A stretch of DNA of 64,000 nucleotides from Bursaphelenchus xylophilus (Eukaryota > Nematoda > Chromadorea > Rhabditida > Aphelenchoididae). The DNA is taken from the NCBI GenBank assembly GCA_904066235.2, contig CAJFCV020000005.1:2666001-2730000 (forward strand). The letters run 5' to 3'. The position numbers were made by a program, and so were the translations under genes. A model generated the notes under the pieces. It had not been told where the DNA came from. It did no database searches and saw only the letters and a program-made list of their open reading frames with translations. This document shows positions 12,781 through 24,513 of the stretch, piece by piece. Position 1 is the first letter of the stretch, and every line of letters starts with the position of its first letter.

Positions 12781-13348
12781 CTAGTGAATGCAGTCTCTCT
12801 TTTCTCCTCCGAATTCTCCAGACAATTCGATTACTCCGGCATCGTACAAAAACAGCGGGCGACGGCCCTTGTCGACGAAACTGTCGGGAATGTAGATCGT
12901 GAGTCTGCGTTGGCATGGCTAGAAATGGCGCAAAAATAAATTAGGATTGTTTCGCTATTTTTCGCTTAAGAAATACTTACCCAGCTATCGTCACAATCAT
13001 GGTCGATGGTGATTTTGGGGTCCATAATCGACCCGAACATATGCCCTTCCAGTTGGAATCGCCCCTCACTGTCGGTTGCGGTTTCAGCCAGTTTGTCGTC
13101 CAACTCCGGACCTAAAATATGAAATTTGGTTTTCTCAGCTTAAGATTTTTACTGCAAATGCTTTTAAAATACGAATCTAGGTATGGCCTAAAAAGCTTAC
13201 CGCCGTCGTCCCAGAGTTTGACGCTCACTTCGAATTCTGGTTTGCCCTTACACAACAGCTTTCCTTTGGCTCCGACGGCCTTGCCGAGAGGCATGGCAGT
13301 ACCGACGATGAAGGTGAGGGTCAGCAAGAGGAATGTCTTGCCAATCAT
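12781..13348 (-). CDS. Transthyretin-like (TTR) family secreted protein (138 aa)
   Basis: Nematode transthyretin-like protein, a small secreted beta-sandwich protein; members act as extracellular binding or bridging proteins, function here unknown. Minus-strand exons: 13201-13348, 12981-13111, 12781-12918, joining in phase 1 and phase 0. Starts MIGKTFLLLTLTF, a signal peptide of about 19-20 residues. Family hallmarks: AKGKLLC (first strand), TDSEGRFQLEG, DPKITIDHDC and PCQRRLTIYIPDSF; ends KRDCIH. Four cysteines fit two disulfides. A TTTTCAG acceptor 9-10 bp before the ATG suggests a trans-splice site or a 5' UTR intron. Length is typical of the family. It sits between two M13 genes with no evident functional link. 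Confidence 0.93.
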
Positions 13349-13439
13349 ATTGCAGCCTGAAAATGTATAGATTAGAAAAAAAATTGGCCTACTTGAGAAT
13401 CTGCGATTTTCAAAAAAAGCAGAAAATTTATAAGACAAG

Positions 13440-14823
13440 GTTAAAGACCTCCATAAGACCTAATTCGATCTTGAAGGGCACTGCACGTCAAACTGAGGAG
13501 TCCGGTGAGCGGAATAGACTCGGTAAGAGTTCCTTATTTTGGCCACAACTTATAACTTTGCGGAAACTGGTCGGAATTAACCCAAATTTAGCGTGCACGC
13601 TCAATTCATCGTTGTCAATGCCCGGACAGTAGATTTAGTTAGCGAGGTACCTTCTTTTTTACGTACCACCTTACCCTTCAAAAACGGCTGCCGCCTGTGA
13701 TTTTACACCTTATACGATGAAACATGTCCGGAACTAAACTTATTGAATCCGTATGGAACTAAATGAGTCGTCATAGCCTTTGTAGGCACCCTTAAAACTG
13801 TAGAGCTATTATAGTAATTCAGTTCCAGCTATGTAGGTCGAAGCGTTTTTTCCTAACTTTAGTGCCCAAGCTTGGGCGCAGTTCGCGGAGTACCTTTGTT
13901 GTGGCCAAAATAAGAAACTTTTTCCATAGACTCTTTGCTATCGGTTTTTTACACTTCGTCTTGATTTGACAGAGAAGTCAGAGGAAAGACGCGCAAGAAC
14001 ATACTCTCTCGCCCAAAAAATTCCCCATTTCTTCGCCGACAAAAAATTTTTTCGCGTCTTTTTTTTGGCGAATTGCCAATCCGCTCACCGGACCGTTTTA
14101 GATTATCTCAGTTTTGATGTGCACTGTCCTATACTCCAACGACTACTAGTCTGTTCGCAAAGTCAAGTGTTTTTTGTACACTGTGAGAAAAACGGACTGT
14201 AATTTTGCCCGGTCGAAATTTTCAATAAACAATTTGGCCGCTAAAAATGCCCCTCGGGGAGACTTACAATTCTTGGTTGCTTCACAAATCCAAACGCTTC
14301 TTTCGAACGAAAGGGCACAATTGACTCGCACACAACAAAGCGGAAAACGCGACCGAAAAGCGGTCGATCCACGCTTTTATATTTTCAGTGTTGGTCGATT
14401 TATGCAAATTCTTGGGAATCTTCACCAAACCATGGCATTTTCTGCATAATTATGCACGGCATTCTGTACTTTTTTTGTACCATACGCGACGAAGCCAAAA
14501 TTCAAGTCGATACCTATCAAACAAAGCGAGATATGGTAGCTCAAAGTTTTGACTTTTCGTGACGTCATAGGTCACTCAAAATTGAAAATTTCGAATTTTT
14601 TTTTTCAAATTTAAGATGAGACGGTCTTAAGCAACCCCCATGCCAAAAATCAAGTCAATCGGAGCAAAACAAAAAAGAAACCAAGAACCCTATGAATAAA
14701 TTTTTGGCCCGGCCCGGGCCGGAAAATTTTGGAAAGCCCGGCCCGGAGCCATGCTTAGTCTGAGGGCCAGATTGCAATGAAAGGTGACAGATATCCAGTT
14801 AAGACGTTGCTTGTCGTATAATA
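13440..14823. repeat. Intergenic region, no gene; dispersed repeat copy
   Basis: Open frames here have no recognisable motifs. 14,149-14,330 resembles one end of the TAGTCCGTTCGCAA MITE family seen at 58,560 and 60,963. 14,455-14,705 is an inverted copy of 2009-2235. 14,700-14,760 is a GC-rich GGCCCGGCCC word also met near 29,830 and 52,850. Confidence 0.45.
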
Positions 14824-17800
14824 CAGGGTGTTCAGAGAATTATGGAAAAAACTATTCATTAATAACTTTGCGCTCGGTGGTCCAATCCGAAAAATTTTTT
14901 TTGCATTTTACAGAAAAACCTTGGAGTTTTTAGAATCTGAAAAAATTTTTTTTTTCTTTTATCGGCGGAGACTTCCGTAATCCGCGTTGAATTCGTTGGA
15001 GTGTTTTTTCACAAAATAAGGCTGTAAATCGTTGTATTTGTAAAGAAAATGGACGGAAAAGGATACAAAAGATACAATACGACATTCCTTTCAAATTTCT
15101 GTGCTTCGGCGGAGACATTTTTTATTCTCGGCGGTCGATTTTTCTTCAACTCCGGATAGTCAAAATTGGCTGAAACCAAAGCGTATGGTATTCCTAGTGG
15201 CATGGCGCCTAAAAACGACTTATTACGTCTTCAGGAGGCTGGCAGATGAAAAAAAAGCAATTCGGCGGAGAAATCGGCGGAGAAAAAAGTTAACCCATTT
15301 AAGAAATTATGATGAAAAAACTAAAATTGTAAGTCTTATACGGCCCTGATCAACCAAAAATATGACTCTTCTTATTAGCGGATGCTCGGCGGATAAATTT
15401 GCATAATTTCTGAAATACGTTCATTTTCTCTTCGCCGATTTCTCCGCCGACTCGCCTTTTTTTTCATCTGCCAGCCTCCTGAAGACGTAATAAGTCGTTT
15501 TTAGGCGCCATGCCACTAGGAATACCATACGCTTTGGTTTCAGCCAATTTTGACTATCCGGAGTTGAAGAAAAATCGACCGCCGAGAATAAAAAATGTCT
15601 CCGCCGAAGCACAGAAATTTGAAAGGAATGTCGTATTGTATCTTTTGTATCCTTTTCCGTCCATTTTCTTTACAAATAAGAGCGAAGGAATAAGAATTTT
15701 TTCTCGAGCTCGAGAATGTTTGCTGGATTCGCTACCAATTTCAAAAAGTAGCGGAAACCTCAATTTGCAACCTCCAAAAAAGACGTCGGAAGCAAATCGG
15801 CCATTTTGCGACGGCGCAAAATAGGGAGGTAGCAAATCGGCCATTTTGCGACGGCGCAAAATTGGCAGGTAGCAAATCCATGGATTTGCGACGTCCCAAA
15901 ACAAGCCCCGCCCCCTCAATTTTTCAGCCATCACGTTTTGGCTTTTTTGACGGAAAAACATCGTCTAGGGTGAAAAATTTAGCTGATAAATCGTACATTT
16001 ACGAAATTATGAAGAAAAAAACGTCCTTGTTCATCTTTATAATATTTATTAATAAAAGACGTACGTTTTCATGTAAAATATGCGGGTTTTCCACAATATT
16101 GTCTAAATACGGCCGGAACTACTATGAACTATGTTACCTCATAGTTCATGTGTCTAATCCAAGCATCGAAACGGACATAATGTTGAGCAAAAATACGGCC
16201 GACTGGAGTGAAACCGAATTCCAGGCAACAATTTATTACCTAAAAACAGAATAATAATACTTAAATCAAATCTTACCTCCTTTAGCAACTACCACACGGC
16301 TTTTCCCTTGTCCGATTTCGTTGTTCCTGCCTCCTGAAAACGATTTGTAAGACTCTTGCCATGAATAATATAAAAAAATTGGAAATCTCGTCTAAAGTCA
16401 AAAAATAATAACAAAACAGCTTACCATGGCCAAAAAACGGTTGATTTGATTGATAAGGCCGAAGACATCCTTGTTATTGGACCTAAAATCCGTTCTCGGA
16501 CTGCGTGGCATTTCGTTTTTACGGGCCGCGAAAACATTTGCATCAATCAAATCAACCGTTTTTTGGCCATGGTAAGCTGTTTTGTTATTATTTTTTGACT
16601 TTAGACGAGATTTCCAATTTTTTTATATTATTCATGGCAAGAGTCTTACAAATCGTTTTCAGGAGGCAGGAACAACGAAATCGGACAAGGGAAAAGCCGT
16701 GTGGTAGTTGCTAAAGGAGGTAAGATTTGATTTAAGTATTATTATTCTGTTTTTAGGTAATAAATTGTTGCCTGGAATTCGGTTTCACTCCAGTCGGCCG
16801 TATTTTTGCTCAACATTATGTCCGTTTCGATGCTTGGATTAGACACATGAACTATGAGGTAACATAGTTCATAGTAGTTCCGGCCGTATTTAGACAATAT
16901 TGTGGAAAACCCGCATATTTTACATGAAAACGTACGTCTTTTATTAATAAATATTATAAAGATGAACAAGGACGTTTTTTCTTCATAATTTCGTAAATGT
17001 ACGATTTATCAGCTAAATTTTTCACCCTAGACGATGTTTTTCCGTCAAAAAAGCCAAAACGTGATGGCTGAAAAATTGAGGGGCGGGGCTTGTTTTGGGA
17101 CGTCGCAAATCCATGGATTTGCTACCTGCCAATTTTGCGCCGTCGCAAAATGGCCGATTTGCTACCTCCCTATTTTGCGCCGTCGCAAAATGGCCGATTT
17201 GCTTCCGACGTCTTTTTTGGAGGTTGCAAATTGAGGTTTCCGCTACTTTTTGAAATTGGTAGCGAATCCAGCAAACATTCTCGAGCTCGAGAAAAATTCT
17301 TATTCCTTCGCTCTTATTTGTAAAGAAAATGGACGGAAAAGGATACAAAAGATACAATACGACATTCCTTTCAAATTTCTGTGCTTCGGCGGAGACATTT
17401 TTTATTCTCGGCGGTCGATTTTTCTTCAACTCCGGATAGTCAAAATTGGCTGAAACCAAAGCGTATGGTATTCCTAGTGGCATGGCGCCTAAAAACGACT
17501 TATTACGTCTTCAGGAGGCTGGCAGATGAAAAAAAAGCAATTCGGCGGAGAAATCGGCGGAGAAAAAAGTTAACCCATTTAAGAAATTATGATGAAAAAA
17601 CTAAAATTGTAAGTCTTATACGGCCCTGATCAACCAAAAATATGACTCTTCTTATTAGCGGATGCTCGGCGGATAAATTTGCATAATTTCTGAAATACGT
17701 TCATTTTCTCTTCGCCGATTTCTCCGCCGACTCGCCTTTTTTTCATCTGCCAGCCTCCTGAAGACGTAATAAGTCGTTTTTAGGCGCCATGCCACTAGGA

Positions 17801-20105
17801 ATACCATACGCTTTGGTTTCAGCCAATTTTGACTATCCGGAGTTGAAGAAAAATCGACCGCCGAGAATAAAAAATGTCTCCGCCGAAGCACAGAAATTTG
17901 AAAGGAATGTCGTATTGTATCTTTTGTATCCTTTTCCGTCCATTTTCTTTACAAATAAGAGCGAAGGAATAAGAATTTTTTCTCGAGCTCGAGAATGTTT
18001 GCTGGATTCGCTACCAATTTCAAAAAGTAGCGGAAACCTCAATTTGCAACCTCCAAAAAAGACGTCGGAAGCAAATCGGCCATTTTGCGACGGCGCAAAA
18101 TAGGGAGGTAGCAAATCGGCCATTTTGCGACGGCGCAAAATTGGCAGGTAGCAAATCCATGGATTTGCGACGTCCCAAAACAAGCCCCGCCCCCTCAATT
18201 TTTCAGCCATCACGTTTTGGCTTTTTTGACGGAAAAACATCGTCTAGGGTGAAAAATTTAGCTGATAAATCGTACATTTACGAAATTATGAAGAAAAAAA
18301 CGTCCTTGTTCATCTTTATAATATTTATTAATAAAAGACGTACGTTTTCATGTAAAATATGCGGGTTTTCCACAATATTGTCTAAATACGGCCGGAACTA
18401 CTATGAACTATGTTACCTCATAGTTCATGTGTCTAATCCAAGCATCGAAACGGACATAATGTTGAGCAAAAATACGGCCGACTGGAGTGAAACCGAATTC
18501 CAGGCAACAATTTATTACCTAAAAACAGAATAATAATACTTAAATCAAATCTTACCTCCTTTAGCAACTACCACACGGCTTTTCCCTTGTCCGATTTCGT
18601 TGTTCCTGCCTCCTGAAAACGATTTGTAAGACTCTTGCCATGAATAATATAAAAAAATTGGAAATCTCGTCTAAAGTCAAAAAATAATAACAAAACAGCT
18701 TACCATGGCCAAAAAACGGTTGATTTGATTGATAAGGCCGAAGACATCCTTGTTATTGGACCTAAAATCCGTTCTCGGACTGCGTGGCATTTCGTTTTTA
18801 CGGGCCGCGAAAACATTTGCAACTTCATAAATTCTTTTTTTTTCCTGTGTTCTTATGTTTCTTTTTGTTGAAATTGGCCAAATTGATGCAGAGAAGCTGA
18901 ATTAGAAGATAAACCGGCTCAAGGTGATCGCCATAAACATCGGGGACGAAATTGGCGGACATACAAGGCGTTTTGACTCCATGGTAAGCTGTTTCTTTTA
19001 TTATTTTTTGATTTTAGACGAGATTTCCAATTTTTTTCTAGGCAAGAGCCTTATAAATCGTTTACAGGAGGCAGAAATAATGAAATCGAACAAGGGAATG
19101 GCCAAGTGGTAGTTGCTAAAGGAGGTAAGATTGGATTTAAGTATTCTTATTCTGTTTTTAGGTAATAAATTATTACATGGAATTACGGTTTCACTCCCGT
19201 CGGCCGTATTTTTGCTCAAAACTGTGCCCATTTCGATGCTCGGATTAGACACATGCAATATGAGGTAAATGAAGGTGTTTTTTTCTGAAAATGATAAGGA
19301 AATTTTACGTTGCTTTTGATTTCCAGGAAGGTAATTTGGCGGTCATGATCCATCCCTCGACTCCGGCCATATCTGGCAAAACATGTTCTTCATGTTCTTC
19401 AGTTCCATCCAACTCTCCGGCAATGCTTGGACAATGTTGTAAAAAAACGCATATTTTATACGAAAATGTACGTCTTTTATTAATAAATATTTTAACGAAG
19501 AAGACGTTTTTCTTTCATAATTTCGTAAATGTACGATTTACAAGCAAAATTTTTCACCATAAATGGTATTTTTTTGTCAAAAAAGGCCAAAACGCGGTGG
19601 TTGGCTGCAAAACTCAGGGGGCGGAGTTTATATGTATTTGAGACGTCGCAAATCCGCGGATTTGCTACCTCCCAATTCCGTGCCGTCGCAAAAACGCCGT
19701 TTTGCTACCTCCTCTCTCGTGGAGGTAGCGAAAACGCCGATTCGCGACCGACTTTTTTCGGAGGTCGCGAAAAGAAGGATTCGCTACCGAGACCACGTCG
19801 CAAATCGATCATTTCGTTACTTTTTGAAATTGGTAGCGAATCCAGCAAATATTCTCGAGCTCGAGAAAAAATTCTTATTCCTTCGCTCTTAAATACAACG
19901 ATTTACAGCCTTATTTTGTGAAAAAACACTCCAACGAATTCAACGCGGATTACGGAAGTCTCCGCCGATAAAAGAAAAAAAAATTTTTTCAGATTCTAAA
20001 AACTCCAAGGTTTTTCTGTAAAATGCCAAAAAAATTTTTCGGATTGGACCACCGAGCGCAAAGTTATTAATGAATAGTTTTTTCCATAATTCTCTGAACA
20101 CCCTG
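14824..20105. mobile_element. 5.3 kb composite mariner-like TIR element
   Basis: Bounded by terminal inverted repeats of about 215 bp (14,824-15,040 and 19,890-20,105), both starting CAGGGTGTTCAGAGAATTAT. CAGGGTG ends are typical of mariner-type elements. Left flank is TA; right flank is not, so no target duplication can be claimed. Inside, 15,041-16,541 and 17,321-18,820 are direct copies differing by one T in a T-run as far as read by eye, and 16,543-17,320 is an inverted copy of 15,682-16,459. 18,821-19,890 is a more diverged, longer version. No transposase frame was found; the 104-153 aa open frames recur only because the DNA recurs. Confidence 0.8.
18924..19400 (+). other. Exon-like segments inside the composite element
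   Basis: Segments flanked by splice consensus are kept in frame between this copy and the diverged copy at 16,545-16,860: a piece ending before GTAAGC at 18,981; GRNNEIEQGNGQVVVAKGG after an acceptor at about 19,067 and before GTAAG; and GFTPVGRIFAQ...FDA.IRHM.YE before GTAA at about 19,264. The product is not recognised. It may be a decayed captured gene or the element's own lost gene. Confidence 0.3.
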
Positions 20106-20133
20106 GGGTAAAAGAAAGAAATTTATTTATATG

Positions 20134-23100
20134 TCAACAATCATTACCGCTTACAGTATATACATCACAGTGTTTTTGAGCATACAAGTCTGTAGGCTTA
20201 CAATTAAAGGCTTTCTTGAACTCATTGGAATTCTGTAGCACGCCAATAACTCTGTTCTTACTCGGGGCATATTCAGAATATAACTCAAATTTATTTTGTA
20301 TTCCGGGCTTGCAAGAGAACTTTGCAAATCCGATGAAGAAAAGTTGATCATTGGTAAGTCCAGAAACTCTGTCAATAGGTAATCGCGGGTCCTCACCGAC
20401 CTGGGCTTGGTGCGCTTTATAAGCGTTGAAAGCGCCGTGAATACCTGGAATTACAACAACAAAGATGTGATTTTGGCGTAGCTACGACCCTGCAGATTCT
20501 ATTAGTCTTACCACCATTATCTGCAATGTTTTCGCCGGCGCTGAAGTTGCCGTCAATACGCCAACCCTGTGGAGTCGTCATTGCGTTGTATTGGTTAATG
20601 ACGCACTCAGCCATAGAATCAAAAAGTCGTTTGCTTTCAGGGTCGAGCCACGAATTCAGATAACCTTGCTCATCGAATTCAACGCCCCTTATGTCAAAGC
20701 TGTGGACGATTTCATGCGCAATTACACTTCCCAACGTTCCGTAATTCACTGCGGCTGGATATTGCACGTGGTAAATGTGAGGGTACAGAATTCCGTCTAA
20801 TATATTTATGGAATTTCTATCCGGACGGTTGTATGCGTTGAACTCAGACGCGCGGCCTGCGAACTCTGTGCGGTCGCGCTCCAATTTCATCAATGTTTTT
20901 GCCCTTTGAATTTTCTGGAATACTTTTAATGACTCAATCGAATTGCCATCAGTTAAGTTCCATTCGGAGTAAAAATCATTGAGGAACTGATCAGAATCAA
21001 CCTTTGTAGGGTAGCCAACATTTATCTGCATATTGTTTAATTTAGTACCAACGTGGGTTTTGAATGTGTCGGGCCACTTCATCTTGTTTATCTCCAACTA
21101 AAATTTTCTTGGTTTATATATGGGACGTTACTTACAATTTCTGCGCGCTGGTCCATCCAAACCCCGCGGATTTAGTCCACAGTTAACCTTTTTTAACCAA
21201 AAATAGTCAAGTTTTGGGACTTGAAGTCTCACCCTGTATTTTTACATTGCTTACTGTTGAGATTTTTCGGGCGGAGGAGGAAATGTTTTACAGAACTGCC
21301 AGTTCAGGCATTTTCTTACATTGTACTAGGTATTTTTAAGAGTTATTGGTTAAATTCAGCCAGTTCTCAAGACGAACCCGTCTATTTGATAATACTCATT
21401 TATCTTCGACATCCTAAATGTGCTTTAGAATGTCAAAATAACCAACGCTAGCGCAAAATCTATCAAAAAAACGGACTGCGATTTTCAAGGGGTCAACAAA
21501 AAACAAAAATCAACGATGTTAAAACATGGTTGACTCCGCGCAAATGGCTAAAACACTTGAAGACTGTGAAATACAGCTGTAATCATAATTAAAAGCCAGA
21601 AAAAATGCATGTTTATTTTTCTCGCCGCCAAAAAAATCCAGAAAATGCATCATCCAGACTTCATCGTTTGGATGAGCGAAAGTTTTGAACCTGGTGTCTT
21701 TTTAAGGGTACACTGGGGAGTGCTAGTAGTCATTTACAACCGTTTTTAATACACTGGCACGTTTTAAACGGGTGTCATCGTGACAAATTTTCGGGACTAG
21801 GCTAGGCGCCGCAATTTGCGCCCTGTGATTTCACATTTGCCTGTCAAAATTTTTTGTTATCAAGTTTTTCTTCATGTTTTTTTTCCTGGCTTTCAATTAT
21901 GATTACGGCTGTATTTTACAGGCATTCATGTAAAAAAGATTTCGTGGAGCAAAAATTTTTACACCTAGCGGGATGGACCGAATTTACTAAAACTATTAAA
22001 TCCGCGGGGTTCCGATGGACTAGCGTGCTGAAATTTATAAGTAACGTCCCACATATGTATCATGACGCAAACAAGTTGTAATTTGTCTTACCCTAAACCC
22101 TTCAACGATCTCCTTCACCATTTGTGTAACGTAGGAAAATTTTGTTCGGCGATCTTCTTTATTCGGTATTCGTTCATCGATGTATATTCGATCTAACAAA
22201 TGATTTAGGATTGACGACTCGTCGGATATTAGTCGGTTGAAGCAGATTTCTTCAGCAGGAGACAAATTAATTGCAACACCGTCGCGAAGCTTCTTCTGCT
22301 TGATCAGAACAGAGTTGGATGGTAGCAGCGTTTCTTTCAAAGGATACATCCGTTTTAGAAACATGTAGTTGTACAACGTTCTTCCGGTTAGCGCGTTTGA
22401 TAGAAGATAAGAAGAAAGATTTGCAAGCCGATCTGGTAGAGTAATTACGATCTCTGCCTTTTCAGAGCTGAAACGGGCCTTCACTTCGTCAGGCTCCTCG
22501 TTTAGATAATTGAGAATTGCGCTTTGGAAATCCAGGAATGGAAATCTTTGGCTTGCTTCGCCAATCGTTAACGTCAATTTTATACTAAAACATATTTTTT
22601 ACATTCGTTTTCTTTTACTCTTGCACTGCTGTTTTTTTCTGCAAAATTGGGTCGTTCGATCCATAGTCTGCCAAATATTTCTCAACTTTAAGTATGTCTT
22701 CAATGTCCTGCTCAATTATTCCGGCATCCATTGGCATTGATAAATACTTGGACAAGTTCTTTAAAATGTCGATAAGTTGGACTTTAAGAAATGGCCTAAT
22801 TTCGTTCCACTCGTACCGGTATGAATAAAGAAGCTAAAAGTTGCGTGTTATAACATGGCAACCTACGCCTTTTTCCAACACTGACGCGCTTGATATCCCA
22901 ACCGTGTATGCAAAGTTATTCTTTCTAGGAAATTCTTCCGTATATATAGAAATGAGACCACCAAAATTCGCAATTTTTGAGATCTGTTCTCTTGATGGTT
23001 TTTCAATTCTGGCTGCATCTCCCGATAACGCTGGGAAATCCATCCCTAAAGTCTCCTTTGCGCTCTTGTAAGTTTCCTCAACAATTTCCTTCGACGATGA

Positions 23101-23563
23101 GCCCGCAACGCAATCATCGATATATTGCTTCAGTTTCTTCATGGCCTCGAACTTCTGAAAGGAATTTTTTTCATCTGGGCCCTCACGGTCAGATCTTATA
23201 GCAAGCCACTGTAATTTCACTTACTGCGGGCTTCTTCAATCCTTGGAAGATAAGATCGTTGGAAAGTCGTGTGAGCGATGCGCCTGGATTTTCACCTGGA
23301 GAGCAAACGTATTCATAGAAATCCGTACACGGATTAAGAGTAAAATTTAACGTTGCATTCAGGCCCCATGCGTAGCCCATGAAAAGGGGGAAACGCGGAT
23401 CTGTAGGCGCAATAATTGGAGGGCTGGGATTTACAGCTTCGTTCATAGACTGGACGAAATCGTCATAGGTCTCGAATTCGCTTTTCTTGGCCGGACTGGA
23501 TAGTGCATCAGAATTAAGACGAAATATAAGCACGCTGACAAGCAGCAACCCTAGAAACTTCAT
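20134..23563 (-). CDS. M13 metallopeptidase, secreted, tandem copy 1 (743 aa)
   Basis: Neprilysin-type zinc peptidase. Minus-strand exons: 23225-23563, 22867-23154, 22619-22833, 22092-22584, 20512-21097, 20134-20444; total 2,232 nt. Starts MKFLGLLLVSVLIF, a signal peptide, so probably secreted. NPCTDFYEYVC opens the ectodomain, FNAYNRP is the NAY-type strand, HEIVH lies at about 573-577 and GENIADNGG near 633. Ends YTVSGNDC. The second intron is 33 bp (22,834-22,866). The fourth intron holds a 930 bp TIR element that the tandem sister (24,514-27,021) lacks. The last exon has no internal ATG, so it is easily missed by an ORF search. Sister gene has the same total length and nearly the same sequence, marking a recent duplication. 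Confidence 0.92.
21121..22051. mobile_element. TIR element inserted in intron 4 of tandem copy 1
   Basis: Imperfect terminal inverted repeats of about 60 bp: TATGGGACGTTACTTACAAT at left, TAAGTAACGTCCCACATA at right. The paralogous intron at 25,510-25,555 reads straight through from GGTTTATA to TCATGACGC, so the insertion is directly visible. No coding frame recognised. Confidence 0.8.
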
Positions 23564-23599
23564 GAAGACAAGCTTTAAAACGCTGATTGTGCCCAAGCC

Positions 23600-23606
23600 T
23601 TTTATA
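23600..23606 (-). promoter_or_regulatory. TATA box of tandem copy 1
   Basis: TATAAAA (minus strand), 37 bp before the ATG at 23,563; the ATG rather than the upstream in-frame TTG is therefore taken as start. The flanking sequence is shared with tandem copy 2. Confidence 0.65.
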
Positions 23607-24009
23607 GGCCTAAAACGTTTACGAAACGAACAGAAACAGTAAAGAAAAGTAATACATTGACGACGACATTTGAAAAGCGTACGATTCTTTTATCTATGAT
23701 TTTCGTATCTGTTCGTTTGTCGGTATAGACGTCTTTTGTTCTGTATTGTTCGGCCAATATTAAGCGGCGTTTTGTTTTACTATCAGAACGGTTACAGAAA
23801 GATCTCGTTCCAAAACGACGGGGTTTTTTTTGAGTTACCGTGCATAGTTCACACATCAAAGAAGTTCATTAAAAGTGTGATAGCCGCAGAACTTCACAAA
23901 TGCCGACAGGTCTGGTAACCCAGTAACAAACCAAGACTTGAGCTCAAGAGTCAAGTGATTTTTCAGGGGAAAGAAGGCGTTTTATGGGAAAAACTCACGT
24001 AAAAAAGTC

Positions 24010-24234
24010 AAATCAAAGTATAATAAATGAAGGTAGTCTCTTATGAGGATCCTCGCAGCTTGGTCGGTCCGCACACTGACGATTGAACGTAGTTGAAACA
24101 GTCAGACAAGAAAATGCATCGGATATTCCGGCGCACGGCAATTCCAAGTGTTTCTTGGCTCGTTTAGACCCTTCGCCGTCCACTTTGCATCCCGACACGT
24201 AAACTACGATTACTGTATTGGCATTCCGTGTCAT
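24010..24234 (-). other. Unrecognised conserved segment upstream of tandem copy 1
   Basis: A minus-strand frame containing KVDGEGSKRAKKH and FSCLT is conserved at 27,769-27,900 upstream of tandem copy 2, where a stop codon interrupts it. It could be an old small gene carried in the duplicated block or simply duplicated flank. No family recognised. Confidence 0.3.
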
Positions 24235-24513
24235 TCGAAGCTTCTCGAAGCTTGGAAGGTAAATAGGACTTCAGTCGTTATTTATCGTTATTCAGTGAAT
24301 GTTATCTCGGTGTTTATTTCTTGTTACTTCTATCTTATAATAAACCTATATTTATTGTCCTTCGACCCTTAGGCTAACACGATTCCTTCACCATTACACA
24401 GTGAAGGATACTAAATAGCATCAAACTGACTTCTGGTGAACTTCTGCGTATTGGCAAAATTCCGTTGGTTTTCATAGCAACAATAATGGAAGCTCAAAGT
24501 TTATTCTCAAAGG

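Noticed and set aside
15510..18103. Repeated 104-153 aa open frames (MPLGIPYALVSANF...)
   Set aside because: They are identical only because the DNA segment is duplicated; opposite-strand frames are equally open, and no family motif or splice context supports them.
20151..20396. Minus-strand 81 aa frame starting MRTRDYLL
   Set aside because: Out of phase with the true last exon of the M13 gene, which lacks an ATG; the sister gene shows the same shadow frame.
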